Shown piece after piece: positions 44,043 through 54,317 of a DNA stretch of 64,000 bases; position 1 is the first letter of the stretch; each line of letters starts with the position of its first letter. Location of the stretch: positions 3,224,001 to 3,288,000 of the forward strand of contig NZ_CP040899.1 in the NCBI RefSeq assembly GCF_006349365.1, read 5' to 3'. The stretch comes from Georgenia wutianyii. Its GTDB lineage: Bacteria; Actinomycetota; Actinomycetes; Actinomycetales; Actinomycetaceae. The translations under genes were made by a program, and so were the position numbers. The notes under the pieces were generated by a model, which did no database searches, had not been told where the DNA came from, and was given only the letters and a program-made list of their open reading frames with translations.

Positions 44043-44719
44043 GGGGCCACCTCCTGCTCGCGGCACACGTGGCAGCCGAAGACGATGTCGGCGCCGGTGA
44101 GCGCCACCGAGGCCAGCGGCCGCCGCCCGGCGAGGTGGGCGAGGGCACCGCCGGGGGCGAAGTGCCACCGTGCCCGCAGCGTGCGGACCTCGGCGGTCAC
44201 CCGGTTGGCGGAGACGATCGCGCCACGGCCGGTGAGGCCGCGCTGGGCCGTCGTCAGCGGCAGGGGAAGGCGGCCGGGCAGCAGGCGGGGCCCGAGCCGC
44301 GCCGTGAGCCGGGCGACCGGCTCCCCCTCGGCGGTGACGTCGGCGTGGACGGCCGAGGCCGTGGCGTGCCGCTCGACGGCGCACAGCTCCTTGGGGATGG
44401 CCCACAGCTCCCGCCCGCCGGCGAGGGCGGGCCCGGTGCTCACCCAGATGCGCGGGATGGTCACGTGGGCGCGCAGCGAGCCGTGAGGCCGGGTGAGCAC
44501 GGCGGTGAGCAGCTCGTCGTAGACGACCTCACCGCCCGGCCCGTACTCGGCGAGCGCCACCCCGAGCAGGACCCGCCCCCCGAGCAGCACCGGCCGGTGC
44601 CCCGGCGGCAACGCGTCGTCGAGCCGCGGGACCTGCGCCGCGGGGACGAGCAGCACCGAGACGAGGAGGCGGCCCCGCAGGTGCCACGGCTCGGGCGGGT
44701 AGGTGGCGTCGTCGGCCAT
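44039..44719 (-). CDS. Acetoacetate decarboxylase-like (ADC-fold) protein
   Basis: 226 aa from ATG 44719. PPEPWHLRGRLLVSVLLVPA, GVALAEYGPGGEVVYDELL and ISTGPALAGGRELWAIPKEL-like text (PALAGGRELWAIPKEL at about 107-122) match the ADC fold, in which Lys of the Ile-Pro-Lys motif is near the Schiff-base Lys of true decarboxylases. Many ADC-family proteins outside clostridia do not decarboxylate acetoacetate, so the reaction is uncertain. A Cys-x-x-Cys at the C-terminus (FGCHVCREQEVAP) is unusual and could bind metal. It is translationally coupled to the SDR gene. Confidence 0.78.
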   Translation of the reverse strand: MADDATYPPEPWHLRGRLLVSVLLVPAAQVPRLDDALPPGHRPVLLGGRVLLGVALAEYGPGGEVVYDELLTAVLTRPHGSLRAHVTIPRIWVSTGPALAGGRELWAIPKELCAVERHATASAVHADVTAEGEPVARLTARLGPRLLPGRLPLPLTTAQRGLTGRGAIVSANRVTAEVRTLRARWHFAPGGALAHLAGRRPLASVALTGADIVFGCHVCREQEVAP

Positions 44720-44860
44720 GCCGCCATCCTCGCAGGTCACCGGCCCGGGCGCCGGGACCGGTGTCCCTCCCCTTGCGCACCGGCTGCGCCGGGCGCACCG
44801 TCGAGGGACGCGCCGCGACCCGCGACGCACACAGGGGCGCACGAGAGAGGGGGCACCGAC

Positions 44861-45034
44861 ATGGGGATCGGTGACAAGGCGAAGGACCTCATGGGCGGCG
44901 ACAAGGCGGAGCAGGCCACCGACACCGGCCTGGACAAGGCCGCCGACGCCGCCGGGGAGAAGACCGGCTCCAAGCACGCGGACAAGGTCGACCAGGCCCG
45001 CGAGACCGGGGACGAGAAGCTCGGCAACGAGTGA
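44861..45034 (+). CDS. Antitoxin-like small protein (MT0933/Rv0909-type)
   Basis: 57 aa, ATG with GAGAGAGGGGG 8-12 nt upstream. MGIGDKAKDLMGGDKAEQAT opens a highly charged, helical, Ala/Lys/Asp-rich protein, with repeated TDTGLDKAADAAGEKTGSKH segments, resembling the small antitoxin-like family typified by Rv0909 (also like CsbD stress proteins). No toxin gene of the Rv0910 type lies next to it, so a toxin-antitoxin role is unproven. It is followed at 6 nt by a strong hairpin and so is a monocistronic unit. Confidence 0.7.
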   Translation: MGIGDKAKDLMGGDKAEQATDTGLDKAADAAGEKTGSKHADKVDQARETGDEKLGNE

Positions 45035-45040
45035 ACGGCA

Positions 45041-45072
45041 GGACGGCCGGCCCGGGTGCGGGCCGGCCGTCC
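45041..45072 (+). terminator. Perfect 14-bp hairpin after the antitoxin-like gene
   Basis: GGACGGCCGGCCCG (45041-45054) pairs with CGGGCCGGCCGTCC (45059-45072) around a GGTG loop, 6 nt past the stop codon. It separates the small gene from the S9 peptidase gene that starts at 45095. Confidence 0.85.
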
Positions 45073-45094
45073 GCGCGCGTGATGGGATGGCCCC

Positions 45095-47176
45095 ATGACG
45101 ACTTCCACCGACCCCCACGCCTGGCTCGAGGACGTCGAGGGGGACACCGCCCTCGACTGGGTGCGCGGGCACAACGAGCGCGCGGTCAGCGCCCTGGAGA
45201 CCGAGCGCTTCACCGAGATGCGCGAGGAGATCCTCGAGGTCCTCGACTCCACCGAGAAGATCCCGGGGGTCGTCCAGCGCGGGGAGCACCTCTACAACTT
45301 CTGGACCGACGCGGAGCACGAGCGCGGCCTGTGGCGGCGCACGACGTGGGAGTCCTACCGCACCGACGACCCGGAGTGGGAGGTCCTCCTCGACGTCGAC
45401 GCCCTCGCGCGTGAGGAGGGCGTGGGCTGGGTGTGGCACGGGGCGCACGTCCTGCGCCCGTCCCTGGACCGGGCGCTCGTCGCGCTGTCCCGGGGTGGCG
45501 CGGACGCCGACGTCACCCGCGAGTTCGACCTCGTGACGAAGACGTTCGTCGAGGACGGCTTCACCCGCGAGGAGTCCAAGGGCGCCCTCCAGTGGGCCGA
45601 CAGCTCCGGTGACGTCGTCTACGCCTACACCGACGTCGGCGAGGGGTCGATGACGTCCTCGGGCTACCCCCGCACGGTGCGCCGCTGGGTGCGCGGCACC
45701 GCCCTCGCCGAGGCGCCCGAGGTCTTCGCGGGCGAGCACACCGACATGTCGATCGGCGCCGCGCACGACTTCACCCCGGGCTTCGAGCGCGACTTCGTGT
45801 GGCGCGCCCGCGCCTTCTACGACTCCGACCTCTACCTGCTGGAGGACGGCGAGCTCACCCGGGTCGACGTCCCGCGCTCCGCGGAGCCGGCGATCCACCG
45901 GGAGTGGCTCACCGTCGAGCTGCGGGAGGACTGGGAGGTCGGCGGACGCACCCTCCCGGGCGGCGGTCTCGTGGCGATCCGGCTCGCGGACTTCCGCGCC
46001 GGCAGCCGGGACTTCGAGGTCCTCCACGCCCCCACGCCGACGACGGCGCTGATCGGCGGGACCTGGACGCGCCACCACCTCGTGCTCAACGTCCTGGACG
46101 ACGTGACGAACCGGCTCGAGGTCCTCACCCCGCCGGCGGGCGACGGGCCGTGGGAGCGCCGCCCGCTCGACCTCGCGACGTCGGCCACCGGCTGGCACGC
46201 CCCGCGGCTGGCGACCGTCTCCGCCGGCGCGATCGACCCGGACGAGTCGGACGCGCTGTGGCTCACGGTGAGCGGCTTCCTCACCCCGACGACGCTCGCG
46301 CGCCTCGACCTCGACGAGTCCGGCGCCGTCGTCGGCCTCGAGCCGCTCAAGGCGCTGCCCGCCTTCTTCGACACCGAGGGCCTGCACGTCGAGCAGCACT
46401 TCGCGACGTCCGACGACGGCACCCGGGTCCCGTACTTCCAGGTCTCCCCCGTGCCTGCCGCGGACAACGAGGACGTCCGGCCGCTGCCCACGCTGCTGTC
46501 CGGGTACGGCGGGTTCGAGATCCCGCGCCTGCCCGCCTACTCGGGGGCGATCGGCCGGGCGTGGCTCGCCCGGGGCGGGGCGTACGTCGTCGCCAACATC
46601 CGCGGCGGCGGGGAGTACGGGCCGCGCTGGCACCAGGCGGCCCTCAAGGAGAAGCGCCACCGCGCCTACGAGGACTTCGCGGCAGTGGCGCGCGACCTGT
46701 TCGCGCGTGGGGTCACCGACGTCGCGCACCTCGGTGCGCAGGGCGGCTCCAACGGCGGCCTGCTCATGGGCAACATGATCACCGGCTACCCCGAGCTGTT
46801 CGGGGCGATCGTCTGCCAGGTGCCGCTGCTCGACATGAAGCGCTACAGCCACCTGCTCGCGGGCGCGTCGTGGATGGCGGAGTACGGGGACCCGGACGAC
46901 CCCGAGCAGTGGGAGTTCATCCGCACGTTCTCGGCCTACCACCGCTTCGACCCGGCCGACGAGCACCCGCCGGTGCTCTTCACGACCTCGACCCGTGACG
47001 ACCGCGTCCACCCCGGCCACGCGCGCAAGATGATGGCGCTCATGGCCGGGGCCGGGAAGGACGTGACGTACTACGAGAACATCGAGGGCGGGCACGGCGG
47101 CGCGGCGACGAACGCGCAGGCGGCCTTCATGAGCGCGCTCGCCTACGAGTTCCTCTGGCAGCGCCTCGGGGACTGA
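45095..47176 (+). CDS. Prolyl oligopeptidase (S9A) family serine peptidase
   Basis: 693 aa. N-terminal residues 1-75 hold the family opening (DPHAWLEDVEGDTALDWVRG), residues about 80-400 a beta-propeller, and the C-terminal 260 residues an alpha/beta hydrolase: GYGGFEIPRLPAYSG, AQGGSNGGLLMGNM (nucleophile Ser552), TSTRDDRVHPGHARKM (Asp about 635-636) and YYENIEGGHGG (His667). VVANIRGGGEYGPRWHQAAL matches the cytosolic POP family. Without a signal peptide it should cleave short Pro-containing peptides inside the cell. No ribosome site is obvious. Confidence 0.94.
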   Translation: MTTSTDPHAWLEDVEGDTALDWVRGHNERAVSALETERFTEMREEILEVLDSTEKIPGVVQRGEHLYNFWTDAEHERGLWRRTTWESYRTDDPEWEVLLDVDALAREEGVGWVWHGAHVLRPSLDRALVALSRGGADADVTREFDLVTKTFVEDGFTREESKGALQWADSSGDVVYAYTDVGEGSMTSSGYPRTVRRWVRGTALAEAPEVFAGEHTDMSIGAAHDFTPGFERDFVWRARAFYDSDLYLLEDGELTRVDVPRSAEPAIHREWLTVELREDWEVGGRTLPGGGLVAIRLADFRAGSRDFEVLHAPTPTTALIGGTWTRHHLVLNVLDDVTNRLEVLTPPAGDGPWERRPLDLATSATGWHAPRLATVSAGAIDPDESDALWLTVSGFLTPTTLARLDLDESGAVVGLEPLKALPAFFDTEGLHVEQHFATSDDGTRVPYFQVSPVPAADNEDVRPLPTLLSGYGGFEIPRLPAYSGAIGRAWLARGGAYVVANIRGGGEYGPRWHQAALKEKRHRAYEDFAAVARDLFARGVTDVAHLGAQGGSNGGLLMGNMITGYPELFGAIVCQVPLLDMKRYSHLLAGASWMAEYGDPDDPEQWEFIRTFSAYHRFDPADEHPPVLFTTSTRDDRVHPGHARKMMALMAGAGKDVTYYENIEGGHGGAATNAQAAFMSALAYEFLWQRLGD

Positions 47177-47179
47177 GGC

Positions 47180-48034
47180 TCAGTACGGGTAGGGACCGGT
47201 GCGTGCGCGCCGGTTCACCCGCACGAGCCACACGATGCCGATGATGAGCAGGACGAACGCGACGAAGGAGACGGCGAGCCCGACGAGGAAGGCGACGCCG
47301 GCTGCCGCGAGCGTGGAGACGTCCAGCGGCGGGGCGACGAGGAGCTGGTTCCCCGCGCCTGCGGGCAGCTCGCACTCCACCGTGTAGGCGCCGCCGTCCC
47401 CGGTGGTGAAGCTGACGCCGCCGGTGTCGGCGCCCTCGACACCGAAGGTGAACGGGCTGGTCGCGACCTCCTGGCCGCCCGGGTCGGTGACCACACAGGT
47501 GACGTCGGCGCCGTCGATGTCGGAGTCCTGGAAGTAGACGACGCGCTCGGTGCCGGCGGGGAGCTGGGCGGACCCGCCGTTCGTGATCGCCGCCGCGTTG
47601 TCCAGACCGCCGATGGCGTCGCCGGCGGACCCGAGGGCTGCCACGAAGCCGACGATCGGCGCGGCGATCATGACGAGGGCGGCGATGACGATCATGAGGA
47701 TCGGCCCGGTGCGCCTGGGGCGCTGACCCGTCGGGCCGTAGCCGCCGGGAGCGCCGTAGGGTGCGGGCGCGCCGTAGGGCGCCGCAGCGCCCGGTCGGCC
47801 GTAGTCACCGGGCCCGCCGGGCTGCTGCCCGTAGCCCCCGGAGTGCTGGCCGTAGGAACCGGGCTGGTTGTACGAGCCGGGCTGGCCGTAGGGACCGGGC
47901 TGCCCGGTCCCACCCTGCTGCTCCCAGCCGCCGGGCTGCCCGTACACCGGCGGTGTGCCCTCCCCCGGGTTCTCACCCTCCGGACGTCGGCGTCCGTAAC
48001 GGGGCTCCTCGGCCCCACCGTCGCTCGTGCTCAT
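47180..48034 (-). CDS. Membrane protein with Gly/Tyr/Pro/Gln-rich N-terminus
   Basis: 284 aa, ATG with GAGGAGGAG upstream. The first 105 residues are low-complexity, with recurrent QPGSYNQPGSYG- and PYGAPAPYGAPGGYG-type segments. A hydrophobic helix (about 112-137) leads to an external domain of roughly 100 residues with YFQDSDIDGADVTCVVTDPG and a second Cys (CELPAGAG), possibly a disulfide pair. A second helix (about 246-272) ends in a short basic tail. No family is recognised; many actinobacteria encode similar Gln/Gly/Tyr-rich membrane proteins. It ends 3 bp from the peptidase stop. Confidence 0.8.
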   Translation of the reverse strand: MSTSDGGAEEPRYGRRRPEGENPGEGTPPVYGQPGGWEQQGGTGQPGPYGQPGSYNQPGSYGQHSGGYGQQPGGPGDYGRPGAAAPYGAPAPYGAPGGYGPTGQRPRRTGPILMIVIAALVMIAAPIVGFVAALGSAGDAIGGLDNAAAITNGGSAQLPAGTERVVYFQDSDIDGADVTCVVTDPGGQEVATSPFTFGVEGADTGGVSFTTGDGGAYTVECELPAGAGNQLLVAPPLDVSTLAAAGVAFLVGLAVSFVAFVLLIIGIVWLVRVNRRARTGPYPY

Positions 48035-48089
48035 GTCGGCTCCTCCTCGCAGGGTGCGCGGTGGCGCACGCCACCAGCATGCCAGTGGG

Positions 48090-48491
48090 TCAGTTGAGGT
48101 GCTCGGGGCGCCAGAGGACCAGGGCGCCCCCGGTCCGGCGGGGACGGCGGCCGGGAGCGATCTCGCTCACCTGCCCCGAGGCGTCCGCGGCGAAGACGCG
48201 CGCCCGGGCGACGTTGCGGAGCCGCTGCAGCTCGGCGCGGGCCCGGGTGAGCTCGCGCTCGAGCTCGATGATCCGCCGGATCCCGGCGAGGTTGATGCCC
48301 TCGTCCTGGGAGAGCTGCTGGACCTGGCGCAGCGCCTCGATGTCGCGGTGGGAGTAGCGCCGTCCCCGCCCGCGGGCGCGCTGCGGGGTGACGATCCCCA
48401 GGCGGTCGTACTGGCGCAGGGTCTGGGGGTGCATGCCGGAGAGCTCGGCGGCCACCGAGATGACGTAGAGGGGCTCGTCGTCGGTGGGCAT
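48090..48491 (-). CDS. hspR: Heat-shock repressor HspR (MerR family)
   Basis: 133 aa, ATG with GAGGAGATGAG-like site upstream. The MerR winged helix reads LYVISVAAELSGMHPQTLRQ then YDRLGIVTPQRARGRGRRYS and continues with HRDIEALRQVQQLSQDEGIN, closely matching HspR. A coiled helix (ELERELTRARAELQRLRN) follows, then a basic tail. HspR with DnaK as corepressor binds HAIR sites (CTTGAGT-N7-ACTCAAG). Such sites are found upstream of dnaK (two) and clpB (one) in this window. Last gene of the dnaK-grpE-dnaJ-hspR operon, 18 bp after dnaJ, so it is autoregulated. Confidence 0.96.
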   Translation of the reverse strand: MPTDDEPLYVISVAAELSGMHPQTLRQYDRLGIVTPQRARGRGRRYSHRDIEALRQVQQLSQDEGINLAGIRRIIELERELTRARAELQRLRNVARARVFAADASGQVSEIAPGRRPRRTGGALVLWRPEHLN

Positions 48492-48509
48492 CTCATCTCC
48501 TCTCGTCGG

Positions 48510-49502
48510 TCAGCGTGCCGCGCGTGCCCTGAGGTCGGCGCGCGGGTCCTCGCCCTCGGTCGCGGCGGCGAAGGCCTCGACGGCCTTCCGCGCGTCCGCG
48601 GGCAGGTGGCTGGGGACGGCGACCTGGACGGTGACGAGGAGGTCGCCGGTGTCCTTGGGGGTGTGCACACCGCGGCCCTTGACGCGCAGCGTACGCCCCG
48701 ACGGCGTCCCCGCCGGGACCTTGACCTTGACGGTCTCACCGGACACGGTCGGCACCTCGATCGTCGCACCGAGCGCGGCCTCGGCGAACGTCACCGGCAC
48801 GGTGATGCGCAGGTTGTGCCCGTCCATGGCGAAGACCGGGTGGGGCTCGACGTGGACGGTGACGACCATGTCGCCGGGCTCGCCACCGCCGCGGCCGGGC
48901 TGCCCCTTGCCGCGCAGCCGGATCTTCTGCCCGTCCTTGACGCCCGGGGGGATCCGCACGGTCATCGAGCGGCCGCTGGTCGTCAGCTGGACCTTCGCAC
49001 CCTCGACGGCGCTGCGGAAGGGCAGCGAGGCGCTCGTGGCGATGTCCCCGCCACGCTGGGTGCCACGGCGGGAACCGAAGCCGCCACCGGCGGCGCCGCC
49101 GAACATGTCCTGGAGGATGTCCTCGAAGCCGCCCGCCCCACCGGCACCCCCGGTCGAGAAGCGGGTGCGGCCTCCGCCGCCGGAGAACATCCCGTTGAAG
49201 AGGTCCTCGAAGCCGGCCGTGCCGCCGGCGGGACCACCGCTGCCGGCCGAGAAGCGGGCACCGCCGCCGGCCATGGCGCGCAGCGCGTCGTACTGCTTGC
49301 GCTGCTCGGGGTCCGAGAGCACGGAGTACGCCTCGCCGACGTCCTTGAACCGGCTCTCCGCGGCGTCGTCGCCGGGGTTGCGGTCCGGGTGGAGGTCGCG
49401 CGCGAGCTTGCGGTACGCCTTCTTGATCGCCGTGTCGTCGGCGTCCTTCGGGACGCCGAGGGTCTTGTAGAAGTCCTTCTCGAGCCAGTCCTGACCGGTC
49501 AC
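48510..49502 (-). CDS. dnaJ: DnaJ-family co-chaperone without zinc-finger (type II/CbpA-like)
   Basis: 330 aa. An N-terminal J domain has DFYKTLGVPKDADDTAIKKA then YRKLARDLHPDRN (His-Pro-Asp motif). A Gly/Phe-rich linker (about 78-160, FEDLFNGMFSGGGG, FEDILQDMFGGAAGG) leads straight to the two C-terminal substrate-binding barrels (VRIPPGVKDGQKIRLRGKGQ, TVHVEPHPVFAMDGHNLRIT). The four Cys-x-x-Cys-x-Gly-x-Gly repeats of classical DnaJ are absent, and the protein has no Cys there at all. It stimulates DnaK ATPase. Its place in the dnaK operon shows it is the main operon J-protein. Confidence 0.93.
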   Translation of the reverse strand: MTGQDWLEKDFYKTLGVPKDADDTAIKKAYRKLARDLHPDRNPGDDAAESRFKDVGEAYSVLSDPEQRKQYDALRAMAGGGARFSAGSGGPAGGTAGFEDLFNGMFSGGGGRTRFSTGGAGGAGGFEDILQDMFGGAAGGGFGSRRGTQRGGDIATSASLPFRSAVEGAKVQLTTSGRSMTVRIPPGVKDGQKIRLRGKGQPGRGGGEPGDMVVTVHVEPHPVFAMDGHNLRITVPVTFAEAALGATIEVPTVSGETVKVKVPAGTPSGRTLRVKGRGVHTPKDTGDLLVTVQVAVPSHLPADARKAVEAFAAATEGEDPRADLRARAAR

Positions 49503-49580
49503 TGACGTCTCACCTCCGTCCTGTCGTCTCTCGCGGCGGAGGCCGACCGCGCCCGGTGGGGCGCGGCCGGCCTGCTGCCG

Positions 49581-50206
49581 TCACTCAGGGCTGGTCACCG
49601 CGACGCGGGCCGCCCGCAGCACCTTCTCGCCCATGCGGTAGCCGGGCTGCATGACCTGGGCGATCGTCGTCGACGTCGCCTCCGGGTCGGTCGTGGCCAT
49701 GAGGGCGTCGTGGAGCTCGGGGTCGAACTCCTCCCCCGGCGCACCGAACCGCGCGAGCGCGAACCGCTGGGTCAGCGTGTCCTCGAGCTTCTCGGCGATC
49801 GCGCCGACCGGCCCGGTGAGGTCACCGTGCTGGCGGGCGAGGTCGATCTCGTCGAGCACGCCGAGCAGCGACTCGACGACCTCCACCTGACCACCGGTCC
49901 GCTGCTCGCCGGCCGCGGCCTTCGAGCGGCGCACGTACCCGTTGTACTCCTGCTGGAGGTTGTACAGGTCGGCGTTGCGCCGGGCGAGCTGGTCGCTGAG
50001 ATCGGCGGCCTCGGCCTTCGCGGCGGCGAGGGCACCGTCGGCCACGGGCGCGGCGCCCTCCTCGGGCGCCGCCTCCGCGGCGGTCTCGGCGGCCTCCTCC
50101 TCGGGGGTCACCTCGCGCACCTTGCCGGTCTCCGGGTCGATGCGGCGCCGGTCACGGACGACGGGCTTGTCGTAGGCGCCTTCGGCGCCGGCGGGGTTCT
50201 CGGCCG

Positions 50207-50210
<4 letters not shown>
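49581..50210 (-). CDS. grpE: Nucleotide exchange factor GrpE
   Basis: 209 aa from GTG 50210, which overlaps the dnaK stop (GTGA). An acidic, Ala/Glu-rich N-terminal region (1-60) is followed by the long dimeric helix (about 65-110, with [20 protein letters not shown]) and the C-terminal beta domain ([20 protein letters not shown], ending with [18 protein letters not shown]), all standard for GrpE. It releases ADP from DnaK. Translational coupling to dnaK sets the ratio of the two proteins. Confidence 0.95.
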
Positions 50211-52063
<1,853 letters not shown>

Positions 52064-52105
52064 GTGGGTTACTCCTCCAGTCCGTGGGCGGGGGTCTCTC
52101 CCGCC

Positions 52106-52126
52106 CTTGAGTCGTCCTCACTCAAG
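52106..52126 (-). promoter_or_regulatory. Perfect HAIR operator (HspR site) upstream of dnaK
   Basis: CTTGAGT-CGTCCTC-ACTCAAG matches the HspR-associated inverted repeat CTTGAGT-N7-ACTCAAG at every position. It lies 42 nt before the dnaK start codon, in the untranslated leader region. Confidence 0.95.
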
Positions 52127-52169
52127 TCTGCGCCCGCTCGGCGAGTTGTCCAAATCGAACGGGGTCAAG

Positions 52170-52212
52170 TTGAGTCTATGTGGCTCAACCCCGTCCGGTG
52201 CGGTTTCATTCC
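52170..52212 (-). promoter_or_regulatory. Second HAIR operator overlapped by a sigma-R/H-like promoter
   Basis: TTGAGT-CTATGTG-GCTCAA (52170-52188) is a HAIR site with one mismatch. On the minus strand GGAAT (52212-52208), 18 nt of spacing and GTT (52189-52187) match the GGAAT-N18-GTT pattern of sigma-R/sigma-H promoters. The GTT touches the operator, so HspR binding would cover the promoter start region. Confidence 0.85.
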
Positions 52213-52218
52213 CGGGCC

Positions 52219-52881
52219 TCAGCGGCGTGGCACGAGACCGCTCTCGTAGGCGAGGATCACCAGCTGCACCCGGTCGCGAAGCCCGAGCTTGGCGAGCAGG
52301 TTGCCCACGTGGGTCTTGACGGTCGTCGTGGAGAGGTGGAGCTCGGCGGCGATCTCGCCGTTGGTCATCCCGGCGGCAACGAGCCGGAGGACCTCGGTCT
52401 CGCGCGGCGTGAGGTCCGCGAGCCGCGGGTCCTTCTCCTCCGCACGGCCCCGCGCGTGGAGGCGGTCGGCGACGAGCCCGAGGAGCAGCTGGGTGACCCG
52501 CGGCTCGACGACGGCGTCGCCCGCGGCGACGGCACGGACGGCCCGGATGAGCTCCGCGGGCTCGGCGTTCTTGAGGAGGAACCCGCTGGCCCCCGCCTGC
52601 AGCGCGCCGAAGGCGTACTCGTCCAGGTCGAACGTGGTGAGCACGAGCACGCGGGTGGCGGGGTGCGCGGCGACGATGCGCCGGGTCGCCTCGATGCCGT
52701 CGCCCCCCGGCATCCGGACGTCCATGAGCACGACGTCGGGGGCGAGGGAGGCGACCTGCTGGAGGGCGACCCGGCCGTCGGCGGCCTCCCCCACGACCCG
52801 GAGGTCCGGCTCGGTCTCGAGCACCATGCGAAATCCCCGGCGCAGCAGTGCCTGGTCATCGGCCAGCAGGATCGTCGTCAT
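52219..52881 (-). CDS. NarL/LuxR-type response regulator
   Basis: 220 aa. A receiver domain with [20 protein letters not shown] and phospho-acceptor Asp54 in [14 protein letters not shown], Thr in [10 protein letters not shown] and Lys in GFLLKNAEP; then a LuxR helix-turn-helix (about 155-218, [40 protein letters not shown]). It overlaps the histidine-kinase gene by 4 bp (ATGA). Most likely activates the ABC-exporter operon upstream. Its 3' end lies right beside the dnaK promoter. Confidence 0.94.
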   Translation of the reverse strand: MTTILLADDQALLRRGFRMVLETEPDLRVVGEAADGRVALQQVASLAPDVVLMDVRMPGGDGIEATRRIVAAHPATRVLVLTTFDLDEYAFGALQAGASGFLLKNAEPAELIRAVRAVAAGDAVVEPRVTQLLLGLVADRLHARGRAEEKDPRLADLTPRETEVLRLVAAGMTNGEIAAELHLSTTTVKTHVGNLLAKLGLRDRVQLVILAYESGLVPRR

Positions 52882-54293
52882 CGCGGCTCCCGTCCTCGTG
52901 CTCCCTCGACCGGCAGCGCGACGGCGACGCGCCAGCCGCGCTCCGGCCGGGGCCCGGCGTGGCAGGTGCCGCCGAGGACCGCCGCCCGCTCCCGGATCCC
53001 GACCAGGCCCCGACCGCTCCCGTGCGTGGACGCTGCGGACGACCCTGCGTGCGGCCCGTCGTCGAGCACCTCGATCGTCACGGCGTCTGGGGTGCGGACG
53101 ACCTCGAGCTCGACCCGCCGAGCCGCCGGGGCGTGCCGCAGGACGTTTGTCAGGGCCTCACCGACGATCCGCCGCACCGCGAGCGCGACCGGCCCGGGGA
53201 GGTCGACGTCGAGGCCGGTGGCGGCGACCGGCAGGCCGGCCGCGCGGAACCGGTCGACCATGGCCACGAGGTCCGCCGTCTCCTCGCGCGGGTCGGGGGC
53301 GGTCTCGTGCAGCGCCGCCAGTACCCGCTTCATGTCGGCCAGCGCGCTCCGGCCGGTGGCCGAGACCTCGCGCATCGCCTCCCGTGCCTGTTCGGGGGAC
53401 CGCGGCGCGACGGCGGCGGCGCCGTCGGCGAGCGCCACCATGACCGAGATGCTGTGCGCGACGACGTCGTGGACCTCGCGGGCGACCGTGGTGCGTTCGG
53501 CGGTGCGCGCCATGAGGAGGTCCTGCCGGTGCTCGCGCACCCGGGCCTGCGCCTGGGCCTGCGCGGCGAAGTCGCGCTGACGCCTGCTCCGCACGCTCAG
53601 CCCGGCCACGACGGCGGTGAGCAGGAGGAGGGCGGAGAAGGTGGCCTCGAAGACACGGGAGTCGATGCCCGCGAGCAGGGCTCGGCCGAGCCCGCTCCAC
53701 TCCTCCGGCGACCTCGCGCCGGGTGGGTGGTCCGGCGGGCCCTCGGGGAGCCTGGACAGACCGAGGACGACGTCCCACACGTCCAGGCTGAGCCAGGCGA
53801 GCATCGACGCGCCCACCGCGAGGATCGAGCCGAGGACGGCCGGCCAGGTCCGCACCGGCGGCCAGGTGGCGGCGAGCGCATGGACGGCCAGGGCGGTGCC
53901 GAGCACGGTCGCGCCCGGCGCGCCGGTGACCGCGATGGTGAGCACCGCGAGCAGCGCGGTCACCACGACCGTCCGGACCGGGTGACGACGTCTGCCCCGG
54001 AGCGCCAGCGCCCCCAGCACGCCCGTGACCGCCGTGATCCCGACGACGCCCAGCGCGCTGCGCGAGCCCGGCGGGTAGGTGTACCAGATGACGCTCGGCA
54101 GCAGGTACGTCGCCGCCGTCACCAGCGCCACCGCGAGGTAGCCCCGCCACACGAGCCTGTCCGCGAGGTCGGGCCGCTCGGCGAGGGTCTGCCGTGCCCG
54201 CTCGATCCCGCTCCGGAGACGTCCACGAGCGCTCGCGGGCCATGCGGACGCCCTCGGCCGGTCGGGACTCACCCCCCGAGTCTGCCAGGTCAC
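52878..54293 (-). CDS. Sensor histidine kinase (HisKA_3, DesK/NarX-like)
   Basis: 471 aa from GTG 54293 (GGGAGGGGG upstream). Four to six hydrophobic segments lie in residues 50-235, then [20 protein letters not shown] with phospho-His275 in the HisKA_3 dimer domain, and a HATPase domain (about 350-465) with [20 protein letters not shown] (N-box) and [20 protein letters not shown] (G-box). Large intramembrane sensing part and small loops suggest it detects a membrane-acting compound. It is cotranscribed with two ABC permeases and an ATPase, the usual make-up of antimicrobial-resistance modules. Confidence 0.93.
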   Translation of the reverse strand: MTWQTRGVSPDRPRASAWPASARGRLRSGIERARQTLAERPDLADRLVWRGYLAVALVTAATYLLPSVIWYTYPPGSRSALGVVGITAVTGVLGALALRGRRRHPVRTVVVTALLAVLTIAVTGAPGATVLGTALAVHALAATWPPVRTWPAVLGSILAVGASMLAWLSLDVWDVVLGLSRLPEGPPDHPPGARSPEEWSGLGRALLAGIDSRVFEATFSALLLLTAVVAGLSVRSRRQRDFAAQAQAQARVREHRQDLLMARTAERTTVAREVHDVVAHSISVMVALADGAAAVAPRSPEQAREAMREVSATGRSALADMKRVLAALHETAPDPREETADLVAMVDRFRAAGLPVAATGLDVDLPGPVALAVRRIVGEALTNVLRHAPAARRVELEVVRTPDAVTIEVLDDGPHAGSSAASTHGSGRGLVGIRERAAVLGGTCHAGPRPERGWRVAVALPVEGARGREPR

Positions 54294-54317
54294 GATCTGC
54301 CCCCTCCCGCGGACGGC

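Noticed and set aside
44861..45034. A toxin-antitoxin pair at the antitoxin-like gene
   Set aside because: No toxin-like gene lies on either side; the next genes are an S9 peptidase and an ADC-like protein.
44039..47095. 1018-residue minus-strand ORF
   Set aside because: Only its last 226 residues (from ATG 44719) are a real protein; the rest is antisense to the S9 peptidase gene.
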